Source: Clostridia bacterium | GTDB lineage: Bacteria; Bacillota; Clostridia; UBA1381 | Length of the DNA stretch: 37,973 nt | Direction: 5' to 3' | Assembly: GCA_900751885.1 (NCBI GenBank) | Contig: CAADTH010000009.1 | Coordinates: 1-37,973 of the forward strand | In this document: positions 1-8,169 of the stretch, one piece after another | Layout of the letters: every line of letters starts with the position of its first letter | Numbering within the stretch: the first letter of the stretch is position 1 | Position numbers and translations under genes: made by a program | The notes under the pieces: model-generated | Seen by the model: only the letters and a program-made list of their open reading frames with translations | Told to the model about the DNA's origin: nothing | Database searches by the model: none

Positions 1-198
1 ATTCTATTTTTTCTTTCCTTCTACTTTTCTCAGCTGTTAAAAGAGGAAATGCTTATATCATATAATAATTCAAATTTATTTTAAGGCATTTCCTCTTTCT
101 CTGATTCTATTTTTTCTTTCCTTCTACTTTTCTCAGCTGTTAAAAGAGGAAATGCTTATATCATATAATAATTCAAATTTATTTTAAGACATTTCCTT
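1..198. repeat. 103-bp tandem direct duplication
   Basis: The segment beginning at base 1 is repeated from base 104 with a period of exactly 103 bp. The copies are almost identical; I see a G to A change at 86/189 before they diverge near 95/198. Each copy carries a pyrimidine-rich tract, an inverted repeat and an AT-rich loop. This is a recent-looking duplication of a terminator-bearing intergenic unit upstream of spoIVB. The left end is cut by the window, so further copies could lie outside. Confidence 0.9.
40..98 (+). terminator. Terminator-like hairpin, copy 1
   Basis: Arms at 40-52 (AAAGAGGAAATGC) and 86-98 (GCATTTCCTCTTT) are perfectly complementary over 13 bp around a 33-nt AT-rich loop, followed by a pyrimidine-rich tract. 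It probably ends transcription from a gene left of the window; recN often precedes spoIVB in Clostridia, but that gene is not visible here. The long loop makes it weaker than a classic intrinsic terminator. Confidence 0.5.
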
Positions 199-205
199 TT
201 TTTTG
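143..205 (+). terminator. Terminator-like hairpin, copy 2
   Basis: This is the duplicated copy of the upstream hairpin. The arms at 143-155 and about 189-201 keep most pairing, but one closing pair is lost (A at 189), and a longer T run (197-204) follows the right arm. The T run makes this copy more terminator-like than the first. Confidence 0.5.
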
Positions 206-428
206 ACTTTGTTTCTTTCATGATACTGCTGTCTCTACAAAAATTGTACCCTTTTCTTTTATTCCCACGCCTAGAATATGTTGACCTGTATAATAACCCT
301 GATTGCGGTTACCTTAAACATGGGACAACCAATCCACATGAAAGCGAACAAATCCTTGTTTTCATGCGATATTGTTTTCCCTTCTTTCACGACATTTTTA
401 TTTTAACTATCAAATGAGGTGATGTGAT

Positions 429-1685
429 TTGCCCTTTCGAAAAATAATCAAACGCTGTGCCATCTCGCTGTGTTTAGTGTTACCTCTTATCGGAATATTA
501 AACCTATATTTAAGTATTCCTGCAAAAATCATGCTCCCCTCTGGGAGTAGCTATACCTGCCATTTAAATCGATTCACCTCTCTGAACCATAATAAAACCT
601 TAGTAGAAGCCTCCTCTTCGGAACCTGCTCTCGTCACTACAAACGGTACAAATGTAAAAATCGCTTCAGATACAGAAGGAAACTATACGTTATGCCTGAA
701 GCTGTTTGATAAAATTCCATTAAAAAAAATCGACGTACAGGTATCACCAAAGATCTACGTTCAGCCAAGCGGGTCTCCAATTGGCGTAAAGCTTTATACA
801 GAGGGCGTCCTTGTCGTAGGTCTTTCCTATGTACAAACCGAAAACGGACATGTATATCCTGCGAAAGAGGCAGGCATTAAGGAAGGAGACCGAATCTTAG
901 CAATCAATGGAATCAAGCTCGATACAACAGAGGATATGGCAAAAGATATCAATGCTTCCGGTGGAAAAGTATCTTTAAAAATTGTACGCGGAACACAAAC
1001 CATGGATATGACTGCCACAGCTGTCCGCGGAAAGGGCAGCAGTGATTACAAACTGGGTGTTTGGGTTCGTGACAGCACCGCAGGGGTCGGAACGCTTTCT
1101 TTTTACGAACCTGAATCTGGACGCTTTGCCTCCTTGGGACACGCAATTACAGATGTCGATACGGGAGATATCTTAACCGTTTCTGATGGTTCCATCTTAA
1201 ACTGCAATATTCTTTCCGTCACCAAAGGAGAGCGTGGCACTCCTGGAGAATTAATCGGTTCTTTTGGAAGTGATACCATTGGTGTCATTGAAGAAAATGA
1301 TGGTCTCGGTGTATATGGCACTCTAACAAATAGAAATGACATTTCTCTTTCAGAACCGGTTGAAGTTGCCACTCGTTTCCAAATAAAGGAGGGTGAGGCA
1401 ACAATTCTTGCAGATGTAGACGGAAAAGGTGTTCAAGAATATAAAGTAAATATCCAAAAAGTGTCAAAAGACGCCACTATCGATAACAAAGGTATTGTAC
1501 TCAAAGTAACAGACCACAAACTATTGGAAACAACCGGAGGAATTGTACAAGGAATGAGCGGATGCCCTATTCTTCAAGATGGAAAATTTATTGGCGCGGT
1601 GACACATGTGTTTGTCAATGATCCAACGCGTGGTTACGGCATTTTAGCGGAAAATATGATTGACAAACTATACACCATTTCCTGA
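429..1685 (+). CDS. spoIVB: SpoIVB, sporulation sigma-K checkpoint serine protease
   Basis: Secreted S55-family protease made in the forespore. In the family it cleaves SpoIVFA and releases the SpoIVFB block on pro-sigma-K processing. The 418-residue product has an N-terminal membrane anchor or signal (about 10-30), a PDZ domain (about 130-195, with KEAGIKEGDRILAING), and the protease domain. His238 in SLGHAITDVDTG and Ser377 in GMSGCPI match the catalytic His and Ser. Length is typical. I chose the TTG start at 429 because AGGTGAT lies just upstream (417-423) and the next residues fit the family N-terminus. spo0A follows, the conserved clostridial and bacillar order, separated by a terminator. 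No clear sigma-F or sigma-G promoter could be identified. Function call is secure. Confidence 0.95.
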   Translation: MPFRKIIKRCAISLCLVLPLIGILNLYLSIPAKIMLPSGSSYTCHLNRFTSLNHNKTLVEASSSEPALVTTNGTNVKIASDTEGNYTLCLKLFDKIPLKKIDVQVSPKIYVQPSGSPIGVKLYTEGVLVVGLSYVQTENGHVYPAKEAGIKEGDRILAINGIKLDTTEDMAKDINASGGKVSLKIVRGTQTMDMTATAVRGKGSSDYKLGVWVRDSTAGVGTLSFYEPESGRFASLGHAITDVDTGDILTVSDGSILNCNILSVTKGERGTPGELIGSFGSDTIGVIEENDGLGVYGTLTNRNDISLSEPVEVATRFQIKEGEATILADVDGKGVQEYKVNIQKVSKDATIDNKGIVLKVTDHKLLETTGGIVQGMSGCPILQDGKFIGAVTHVFVNDPTRGYGILAENMIDKLYTIS

Positions 1686-1697
1686 TGGATAAGAGTT

Positions 1698-1754
1698 CTA
1701 CAAAATATGCTGCGTAATTCATCAAAGTTACGACTGCATATTTTGTAGATTTTT
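1698..1754 (+). terminator. spoIVB terminator
   Basis: Perfect 13-bp inverted repeat CTACAAAATATGC (1698-1710) and GCATATTTTGTAG (1736-1748), with an inner CGTAA/TTACG pairing, followed by a T-rich stretch. It separates spoIVB from spo0A. Confidence 0.8.
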
Positions 1755-1815
1755 CAATAGATTTTCAACATTACAGAGAGTTTACAATTAAATTACAATT
1801 ATTTTAAAAAAAGTA

Positions 1816-1844
1816 TTGCTTTTTTTGGGATATTGTGGTAGCAT
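1816..1844 (+). promoter_or_regulatory. Probable sigma-A promoter of spo0A
   Basis: TTGCTT (1816-1821), 17-bp spacer, TAGCAT (1839-1844). It lies about 78 bp upstream of the spo0A start and after the spoIVB terminator. The upstream 1770-1815 stretch is AT-rich. No clear 0A box (TGTCGAA) was seen, so autoregulation is not shown. Confidence 0.6.
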
Positions 1845-1921
1845 ACTGATAAAGGACATTTACAGAAGATTTTCTGCAAATACTTACCAATACAATTAAC
1901 AAATTTTAGGAGGAACTCTTT

Positions 1922-2719
1922 ATGGAAAACAGCATCTCTGTTCTGTTAGCAGATGACAACAAAGACTTCTCAGACGGTCTGGCAAACTATTTGAATTCAC
2001 AAGAGGATATTCATGTAGTCGGTCAGGCATTTGACGGCAGGGAAGCCTATGAAATGATTATGGAAACGACACCGGATGTCGCTTTAATTGATGTAGTAAT
2101 GCCGAAAATCGATGGACTTTCCGTTCTTAAAAAGCTTGGCAACAGTTCTATCGAAAAAAGACCCGTCTGTATTATGATTTCTGCTTCCGGTCAACAAAAT
2201 ATTATGCAATCCTCCAGCGAACTTGGGGCAGATTACTATGTCTTGAAGCCTGTTGAAGAGGTCGATCTTCTGGTAGACCGTATCCGTGATTTGGTGGGTA
2301 GTAAAAAGAACCGACCTGCGTCCATAATCAAAAAAGGGTCGTCTGTTATTATGAAGCCACAGGAGAAAACACAGGATTTGGAGACAATCGTAACTGATTT
2401 TATCCATGAATTAGGAGTACCTGCACATATCAAAGGCTATCAGTATATTCGTACTGCAATTATGATGGTAGTAGAAAATATGGAGATGATTAATTTTATC
2501 ACCAAACAGCTCTATCCAACGATTGCAAAGCAGTATAACACCACCTCAAGCAGAGTAGAACGTGCAATCCGCCATTCCATCGAGGTAGCATGGTCACGCG
2601 GCAATCCTGAGACAATGGAAGAAATCTTTGGTTACACCATACATACCGGTAAGGGTAAGCCAACGAATTCTGAATTTATTGCAATGGTAGCAGACCGGAT
2701 TCGACTGCAAATGAAATAG
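1922..2719 (+). CDS. spo0A: Spo0A, master regulator of sporulation
   Basis: Response regulator that, once phosphorylated, switches on early sporulation genes. The 265-residue protein has an N-terminal receiver domain: acidic pair Asp11/Asp12, phospho-acceptor Asp57 in ALIDVVMP, and Lys109 in VLKP. The C-terminal Spo0A DNA-binding domain spans about 150-265, with the recognition-helix region SRVERAIRHSIEVAWSRG. Length and both domains are canonical. The start is fixed by AGGAGG at 1908-1913. It is monocistronic here: own promoter upstream and a strong bidirectional terminator downstream. No phosphorelay kinase gene is in the window. Confidence 0.97.
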   Translation: MENSISVLLADDNKDFSDGLANYLNSQEDIHVVGQAFDGREAYEMIMETTPDVALIDVVMPKIDGLSVLKKLGNSSIEKRPVCIMISASGQQNIMQSSSELGADYYVLKPVEEVDLLVDRIRDLVGSKKNRPASIIKKGSSVIMKPQEKTQDLETIVTDFIHELGVPAHIKGYQYIRTAIMMVVENMEMINFITKQLYPTIAKQYNTTSSRVERAIRHSIEVAWSRGNPETMEEIFGYTIHTGKGKPTNSEFIAMVADRIRLQMK

Positions 2720-2742
2720 CAACATCAAAATAAGGGATAGAA

Positions 2743-2795
2743 AAGAATAGCCAAGGACCTCTCCAGACAGGAGAAGTCCTTGGCTATTCTTTTTT
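2743..2795. terminator. Bidirectional terminator
   Basis: 16-bp perfect inverted repeat AAGAATAGCCAAGGAC (2743-2758) and GTCCTTGGCTATTCTT (2776-2791) with T runs on the plus side and A runs before the left arm. It serves both spo0A (+) and the convergent minus-strand operon ending at 2811. Confidence 0.9.
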
Positions 2796-2810
2796 ATGAT
2801 TTCATTTATA

Positions 2811-4103
2811 TTATAAGCGAATAAGTCCTTTTTTCTTCAAATTCTCTACAGACATAATGACGCCAAGCTTTGCTGATTCATAGGTGAGTCCTCCCTGCAT
2901 ATACGCGATATACGGCGGTTTGATTGGCGCATCTGCGCTGAATTCAATGGATGCTCCCTGAACAAACGCCCCCGCCGCCATAATGACCTGTGACTGGTAT
3001 CCTGGCATATCCCAAGGCTCAGGTTCCACGAAGGAATCCACCGGCGCTCCCTTTTGAATCCCCTGACAAAATGCAATGACCTTTTGTGCATCTCCAAACT
3101 GAATAGACTGAATAATATCTGAACGAACCTCATCCGGCTTTGGTTCTACCTCAAATCCAAGCTTATCATACACACTGGCGCACAAAACGGCTGCCTTGAT
3201 TGCCTGGCTCACCACATGCGGCGCAAAAAATAATCCCTGGTATAAACTGCGGTTAAATCCCAAGCTTGCGCCACATTCACGCCCAATCCCAACAGACGTG
3301 AGACGGTTTGCCGCCAATTCCACATACTTGGACTTTCCCGCAATATATCCGCCGGTTGGCGCCAATCCTCCTCCAGGATTCTTGATTAACGACCCTGCTA
3401 TCATATCTGCGCCATAGGCTGTCGGTTCTTCTATCCCTACAAATTCGCCATAACAATTATCTACAATACATACCGTTTCCGGCGATATCTCACGAATTCT
3501 TTCAATTAGACTCCCAATTTCCTCTGCGCTGTAGGTTGGACGCCATTCATACCCTTTCGAGCGTTGGATGAGTGCCGCCTTGACGTGCCCTTGTGCCAGC
3601 CGTGCTTGGACTGCTTCAATATTTGGAGTTCCATCTCCCTGTAGTTCAATCTGTTCATATGAAACGCCGTAATCTTTGAGTGAGCCATTCCCTTCGTCTC
3701 CTGCGATTCCGACCACCTCTTCCAGCGTATCGTATGGCTTACCCGTCACAGAAAGTAATGTATCCCCCGGTCTGAGCACCGACCAAAGCGCAGTCGATAT
3801 CGTGTGGGTTCCGGAGATAAAATTGTGGCGAACAAGTGCATCCTCCGCACCAAACACCTGTGCGTATACCTTGTCGAGCGTATCTCTGCCAAGGTCGTCA
3901 TAGCCATATCCGGTCGTCGACACAAAATGTGCCTCACTCACCCGATGGTCAGAAAATGCCTTCATCACCTTAAGCTGATTGATTTGTGCCGTCTCCTCTA
4001 TTTTTTTGAACTGCGGTGCTACCGACTCTTCTGCCTGCCTAACTAAATCTAAAACTTCCTTCGACACACCGAATTCCTGCCCTATATATGTATCCTGATT
4101 CAT
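2811..4103 (-). CDS. PLP-dependent methionine gamma-lyase-like protein (COG4100 / YnbB family)
   Basis: 430-residue PLP enzyme of the Met_gamma_lyase (PF06838) family, often labelled aluminium-resistance protein. The substrate is not established for most members. It shows the fold-type I pattern: VRHNFISGTHTI near the N-terminal third, cofactor region VCIVDNCYGEF, and the likely Schiff-base Lys in GSLIKNPGGGLAPTGGY. The start at 4103 is preferred over an upstream one because AAGGAG lies 7 nt before this ATG, and the ATG overlaps the stop of the upstream FAD gene (ATGA), indicating translational coupling. It is the last gene of a four-gene minus-strand operon. Family assignment is firm; the reaction is inferred. 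Confidence 0.9.
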   Translation of the reverse strand: MNQDTYIGQEFGVSKEVLDLVRQAEESVAPQFKKIEETAQINQLKVMKAFSDHRVSEAHFVSTTGYGYDDLGRDTLDKVYAQVFGAEDALVRHNFISGTHTISTALWSVLRPGDTLLSVTGKPYDTLEEVVGIAGDEGNGSLKDYGVSYEQIELQGDGTPNIEAVQARLAQGHVKAALIQRSKGYEWRPTYSAEEIGSLIERIREISPETVCIVDNCYGEFVGIEEPTAYGADMIAGSLIKNPGGGLAPTGGYIAGKSKYVELAANRLTSVGIGRECGASLGFNRSLYQGLFFAPHVVSQAIKAAVLCASVYDKLGFEVEPKPDEVRSDIIQSIQFGDAQKVIAFCQGIQKGAPVDSFVEPEPWDMPGYQSQVIMAAGAFVQGASIEFSADAPIKPPYIAYMQGGLTYESAKLGVIMSVENLKKKGLIRL

Positions 4104-5683
4104 TCTGTTTCTCCTTGTATCATTTTTTCTGCACAACGGATTCCGTCGACCGCCGCCGACATAATCCCACCTGCGTATCCAGCTCCCTCCCCACAGGGAT
4201 ATAATCCTTTGATATTTGACTGCAGGGTTTGTGCATCTCGTAAAATTCGCACTGGGGATGAGCTTCTCGTCTCTGGCGCCGTAAGCACCGCATCAGGCTG
4301 TGCAAAGCCTGATAGCTTTCGATCAAACAGTACAATCGCCTCGCGCATTGCACAGGTGACATACTCTGGCAGACAGCTTGACAAATCTGTCCATTTCACT
4401 CCCGGCAAATAGGTCGGCTTTACTTCTCCACAATGGGTCGATGCGTTTCCCTTCAGAAAATCCTCTACACGCTGTGCCGGTGCAAAATAGTTCTCACCAC
4501 CTGCCAAAAACGCCTTTTTTTCTATTTCCTGCTGAAAATACACTCCTGAAAGTGGATCACTTCCAGGAAAGTCCTCCGGCGTGATTCCGACAAGCAGCGC
4601 ACTGTTCGCGTTTTTCCCTGCTCTTCGATAGTCGCTCATTCCATTTGTCACCACATGCCCTTCCTCCGATGCCGCACCGACTACCACACCGCCCGGGCAC
4701 ATACAAAACGTATAGGCAGACCGTCCCGACGGCAGATGCACCGACAGCTTATAATCCGCGGCAGGAAGTTTACGCCATGCCGAGCCATACTGATTTTTAT
4801 TGATTAGCTCCTGCGGATGCTCGATTCTCGCGCCCACAGAAAACGGCTTTCTCTCCATTTTTACGCCACTTCTGTCAAGCATTCGAAAGGTGTCGCGCGC
4901 ACTGTGTCCAATGGCAAGAAGCACCGTATCCGCCTCTATTTGCGCACGCCCACCGGCGCCTTCTGTTTCCAAGCCAACCAGCACTCCGTCCTCTAACTCC
5001 AATCCGCATACCTTTGTTTCAAACCGCACTTCTCCGCCCAACCGGCAGATTTCCCTTCGGATATTTTTCACTACAATGCGAAGCTGATCTGTGCCAATAT
5101 GCGGCTTTGCCATGTATAGAATCTCTTCCGGCGCGCCGAAGCGTACGAATTCCTCCAATACCTTACGGCATCGGATATCCTTGATTCCGGTCGTCAGCTT
5201 CCCGTCAGAGAACGTACCGGCTCCACCTTCACCAAACTGCACATTTGATGTTGGATTGAGTCCATTCCCCTTCCAAAATGCTTCCACTTCCCTCTGCCGC
5301 CTGTCTACATCCTGCCCTCGCTCCAGTATCAGCGGCGCATATCCTGCCTGCGCCAGAATCAGTGCGGCGAACAATCCTGCAGGTCCCGCGCCGATGATAA
5401 CCGGACGCACATCCCTCTCCTTTTTCGGGAGGAGATAGCTTTTTTCTTCTATTACATGTGCATCCCTGCACCTTGCGGCAATCTCATGCTCGTCTTTTTC
5501 TACTGTAATATCAATCGAGCAGACATAGTGGACATCACTCTTTTTGCGCGCATCCACTGCTTTTTTGAAAAGGCGGTATTCTTTGATATCGCCTTTCCCA
5601 ATTCGAAGCAATGCCGCCGCCTTTTTCTGTAGGCTATCAAGCGGCTGATCCAGATTCAGCCTGAGATTTTGTACCCGAATCAT
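4100..5683 (-). CDS. FAD-dependent dehydrogenase (COG2509 family)
   Basis: 527-residue predicted flavoprotein oxidoreductase. An N-terminal extension of about 100 residues precedes the dinucleotide-binding motif VIIGAGPAGLFAALILAQAG. Later come GEGGAGTFSDGKL and the C-terminal FAD motif LYPCGEGAGYAGGIMSAAVDG. Members are widespread in Firmicutes and their physiological substrate is unknown. The ATG at 5683 (rather than a longer start at 5734) is chosen because GGGAGGG precedes it and it overlaps the upstream stop as ATGA. The downstream PLP gene is coupled in the same way. The tight overlaps suggest stoichiometric co-expression. Confidence 0.88.
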   Translation of the reverse strand: MIRVQNLRLNLDQPLDSLQKKAAALLRIGKGDIKEYRLFKKAVDARKKSDVHYVCSIDITVEKDEHEIAARCRDAHVIEEKSYLLPKKERDVRPVIIGAGPAGLFAALILAQAGYAPLILERGQDVDRRQREVEAFWKGNGLNPTSNVQFGEGGAGTFSDGKLTTGIKDIRCRKVLEEFVRFGAPEEILYMAKPHIGTDQLRIVVKNIRREICRLGGEVRFETKVCGLELEDGVLVGLETEGAGGRAQIEADTVLLAIGHSARDTFRMLDRSGVKMERKPFSVGARIEHPQELINKNQYGSAWRKLPAADYKLSVHLPSGRSAYTFCMCPGGVVVGAASEEGHVVTNGMSDYRRAGKNANSALLVGITPEDFPGSDPLSGVYFQQEIEKKAFLAGGENYFAPAQRVEDFLKGNASTHCGEVKPTYLPGVKWTDLSSCLPEYVTCAMREAIVLFDRKLSGFAQPDAVLTAPETRSSSPVRILRDAQTLQSNIKGLYPCGEGAGYAGGIMSAAVDGIRCAEKMIQGETE

Positions 5684-6900
5684 ACAATCCCTCCCGCGTG
5701 CTTTCCAGCCACAGCGCCGGACGACCACGCCCACTGCAAATTATATCCGCCGCAGTCGCCGTCGATGTCCAACAGCTCTCCAACGATATAGACTCCAGGC
5801 GCCTTCTTCGATTCCATACTGGATGGGGATACCTCGCTGGTAGATATACCGCCTGCCGTCACCTGTGCGTTGTTCCACGACATGGTTCCCTTTGCTTGTA
5901 TTGTCCATGCCTTAATCATTTTTGCAAGGGATTTCATCTCTCTCTCCGAAAGGCTGTCTGACATTCGCGACAGAGGTGTAATTCCACATGCCTTTAAGAG
6001 CGTCTGCCCAATGCGCTTATGAAGCATTCCGGTAAAATACTCCTCCAAGCTTCGCTGAGGTGTTTTCCGCATTTTTAGAAACAAAAGAATTTCCTCTTCG
6101 CTATATTCCGGCATGAAATCGAGCGTCACCTTTCCTCCCCCATTTTGAGAAATCACTCTTGAAAGCTGGAATACCGGCGGACCCGAAATCCCATACTCTG
6201 TAAACAAAATCTCCCCGGACTGCTTATATGTATCGTTTACAGTTAACGTTCCGTCAAATTTAATTCCCTTTAACCCTTTCACATACTCTGTATCCGTCTT
6301 CATCTGCACCAATGCCGGAAACAGCGTTGTCACCGAATGTCCGAGTGCTTCTGCAAGTGAGTATCCGCTCCCATTTGACCCAAGATTCGGCGAAGCCTTT
6401 CCCCCACATGCCAAAATCACACTGTCCGCAGTGACCGCTTCTCCTTCATAGGGCATAATTCGAAATCCATTTCCTTTTTTCTGGATGCTCCTTGCCTCAA
6501 ACCCACATCGGATTTCTACCTTTCTTCTGGCAATCTCCATGCGAAGTACATCCAAAACACTTCCTGCCTGACCGCTGTATGGATATAGCTTTCCTTGTTC
6601 CTCTTCCGTGCAAATAACGCCCAGACTCATAAAAAACTCAACGGTATCCTCCACCGTAAATTGTCCCAGCGCGCTTCGCACAAATTTTGGATTCTCTCCA
6701 TGATAGTGTGTCTCGTCCGCATACCGGTTCGACAGGTTACACCTGCCGTTTCCGGTTGCAAGAATCTTTTTTCCCACACGCGCCCCGCGCTCCAGTACAA
6801 TCACTTTTGCTCCCTCTGAAGCAAAAATTGCCGCAATCAGTCCCGCAGCGCCGCCGCCAATGACTGCAACTGTTTTATTTTTCATCTGTTGTCTGTCCAT
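5680..6900 (-). CDS. HI0933/YhiN-type NAD(P)/FAD-dependent oxidoreductase
   Basis: 406-residue flavoprotein of the HI0933-like (PF03486) family. The N-terminal Rossmann motif VIGGGAAGLIAAIFASEGA is followed by GRVGKKILATGNGRCNLSN-type signature (seen here as KKILATGNGRCNLSN). The C-terminus has GELLDIDGDCGGYNLQWAWSSG, the usual FAD-binding end. Function in cells is unknown for the family. The start at 6900 overlaps the AI-2E gene by 26 bp; an internal Met at 6885 is possible but has a weaker ribosome site. The downstream gene overlaps by 4 bp, so two different FAD oxidoreductases are translationally linked. Confidence 0.9.
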   Translation of the reverse strand: MDRQQMKNKTVAVIGGGAAGLIAAIFASEGAKVIVLERGARVGKKILATGNGRCNLSNRYADETHYHGENPKFVRSALGQFTVEDTVEFFMSLGVICTEEEQGKLYPYSGQAGSVLDVLRMEIARRKVEIRCGFEARSIQKKGNGFRIMPYEGEAVTADSVILACGGKASPNLGSNGSGYSLAEALGHSVTTLFPALVQMKTDTEYVKGLKGIKFDGTLTVNDTYKQSGEILFTEYGISGPPVFQLSRVISQNGGGKVTLDFMPEYSEEEILLFLKMRKTPQRSLEEYFTGMLHKRIGQTLLKACGITPLSRMSDSLSEREMKSLAKMIKAWTIQAKGTMSWNNAQVTAGGISTSEVSPSSMESKKAPGVYIVGELLDIDGDCGGYNLQWAWSSGAVAGKHAGGIV

Positions 6901-8059
6901 CCTTTTCTTCCTCTTCTGCCGCCTGCGCCTTTAATACGGCCTCCTTTTTCTGTTCTTTGTAATCCAAGTAATCTGAGAATATCACACGTACAATCGCTAA
7001 AACTGGAACAGAAACCACCATTCCCACCACGCCGAACATACCACCGCCGACTGTCACGGCGAAGATAACCCAAAGCGGACTCATTTTTAAAGAATTGCTC
7101 ATGATTTTCGGCCCGATGATATTTGCATCAATCTGCTGGAGACCAATCACAACAATACATGCCCAAAGTGCCTTCATGAATCCTCCTGTAAAGATGGTAA
7201 TAATGATTGCACCGACACAGGCAATAATCGCACCGAAATACGGAATGAGATTGAATGCGCCAATCATGACGCCGAGCACAAGTGCATATTTCACCTTCAA
7301 TAAGCTAAACGCAATTGTGACAAGCGTACCGATAATGACTGCGTCCAACAGCTGACAGGATACATACGTTGAAAAAATATCATTCAAACGTTTTACATAC
7401 TTCACAAGCTTTTCATAAATTCGGTTTGGAATAAACACCTTGAGCACACGCTTCGCTGTCTCACTGATGGCTTCCTTGCCAGAAAGCATATAAATTGAAA
7501 TAATCAACGCCATAAACCCAGTAAATACACCGGACGTCACACCGACTACGCCCTGAGCGTATTTTCCAAGCTGGTTGATATCTACAGAGGACAATAATTT
7601 TTGTACCCATTCATTCATAGAAAATTCATTCAAGTGCAGGCTGTCCAAATAGCCTTCCGCCTGAATGTTTTTTAGAAATTCCATAGCGGAATTAAAATAA
7701 TACGGAATAGAGTTCCACAAATCAATGATATTCCTGCAAATTGCCGGAAGAATAAAGCTCAGAACAACAGTAAGCACCGCAGCAGCAAGCAGATACACTG
7801 ATAGAATACTCATTCCCCACTTGTGCTTTTGAACAAATTTAGACTTAGTTTTCCCAAAAAGCGCGCAAATCTTTTTGCATGGAATGTTCAACAGATATGC
7901 GATAACAAATCCAATAATAAATGGTTTTATGATTTGAACGCACTGCAAAAGAAATCCCTGCACATTCTCAATTTTATCGATTGCCTTATAAAGAATGATG
8001 AGTGCGGCCGCAAACAAAAATGTCACTACCCATATCGAATATTTTCCGAATCGCTTCAT
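6875..8059 (-). CDS. AI-2E family (PerM/YdbI-type) membrane transporter
   Basis: 394-residue polytopic membrane protein of the AI-2E transporter family (PF01594). Members are permeases or Na+/H+-type antiporters with varied substrates. The N-terminus has a first membrane span followed by the paired-helix region FIIGFVIAYLLNIP. The conserved C-terminal block includes GVMIGAFNLIPYFGAIIACV and the IGPKIM region with several glycine-rich helices. The C-terminal tail is charged (EEEEKDGQTTDEK). The RBS GGGAGAG precedes the ATG at 8059. First gene of the four-gene operon; a terminator of the SLH gene sits just upstream. The exact substrate cannot be told. Confidence 0.88.
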   Translation of the reverse strand: MKRFGKYSIWVVTFLFAAALIILYKAIDKIENVQGFLLQCVQIIKPFIIGFVIAYLLNIPCKKICALFGKTKSKFVQKHKWGMSILSVYLLAAAVLTVVLSFILPAICRNIIDLWNSIPYYFNSAMEFLKNIQAEGYLDSLHLNEFSMNEWVQKLLSSVDINQLGKYAQGVVGVTSGVFTGFMALIISIYMLSGKEAISETAKRVLKVFIPNRIYEKLVKYVKRLNDIFSTYVSCQLLDAVIIGTLVTIAFSLLKVKYALVLGVMIGAFNLIPYFGAIIACVGAIIITIFTGGFMKALWACIVVIGLQQIDANIIGPKIMSNSLKMSPLWVIFAVTVGGGMFGVVGMVVSVPVLAIVRVIFSDYLDYKEQKKEAVLKAQAAEEEEKDGQTTDEK

Positions 8060-8102
8060 TTCTCTCCCACTTTCTCATGCCACCCCTCCGCCCTCTATAG
8101 CA

Positions 8103-8131
8103 TAAAAAGGACGGATTCAATCCGTCCTTTT
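8103..8131 (-). terminator. Terminator of minus-strand SLH gene
   Basis: Perfect 13-bp inverted repeat AAAAGGACGGATT (8105-8117) and AATCCGTCCTTTT (8119-8131) with a minimal loop. Read on the minus strand it ends in CCTTTTTATG. It separates the SLH gene from the AI-2E operon. Confidence 0.85.
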
Positions 8132-8169
8132 CTGATAGAAGCTATTTCGGCATGCTCCTATTTTTCTTA

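Noticed and set aside
220..417. Plus-strand 65-codon frame upstream of spoIVB
   Set aside because: No ribosome site before its start, low-complexity hydrophobic and aromatic sequence, no recognisable domain; it lies in the spoIVB upstream region.
1686..1921. 0A box upstream of spo0A
   Set aside because: No TGTCGAA or close reverse complement was found; TTTTCAACA-like stretches are too weak.
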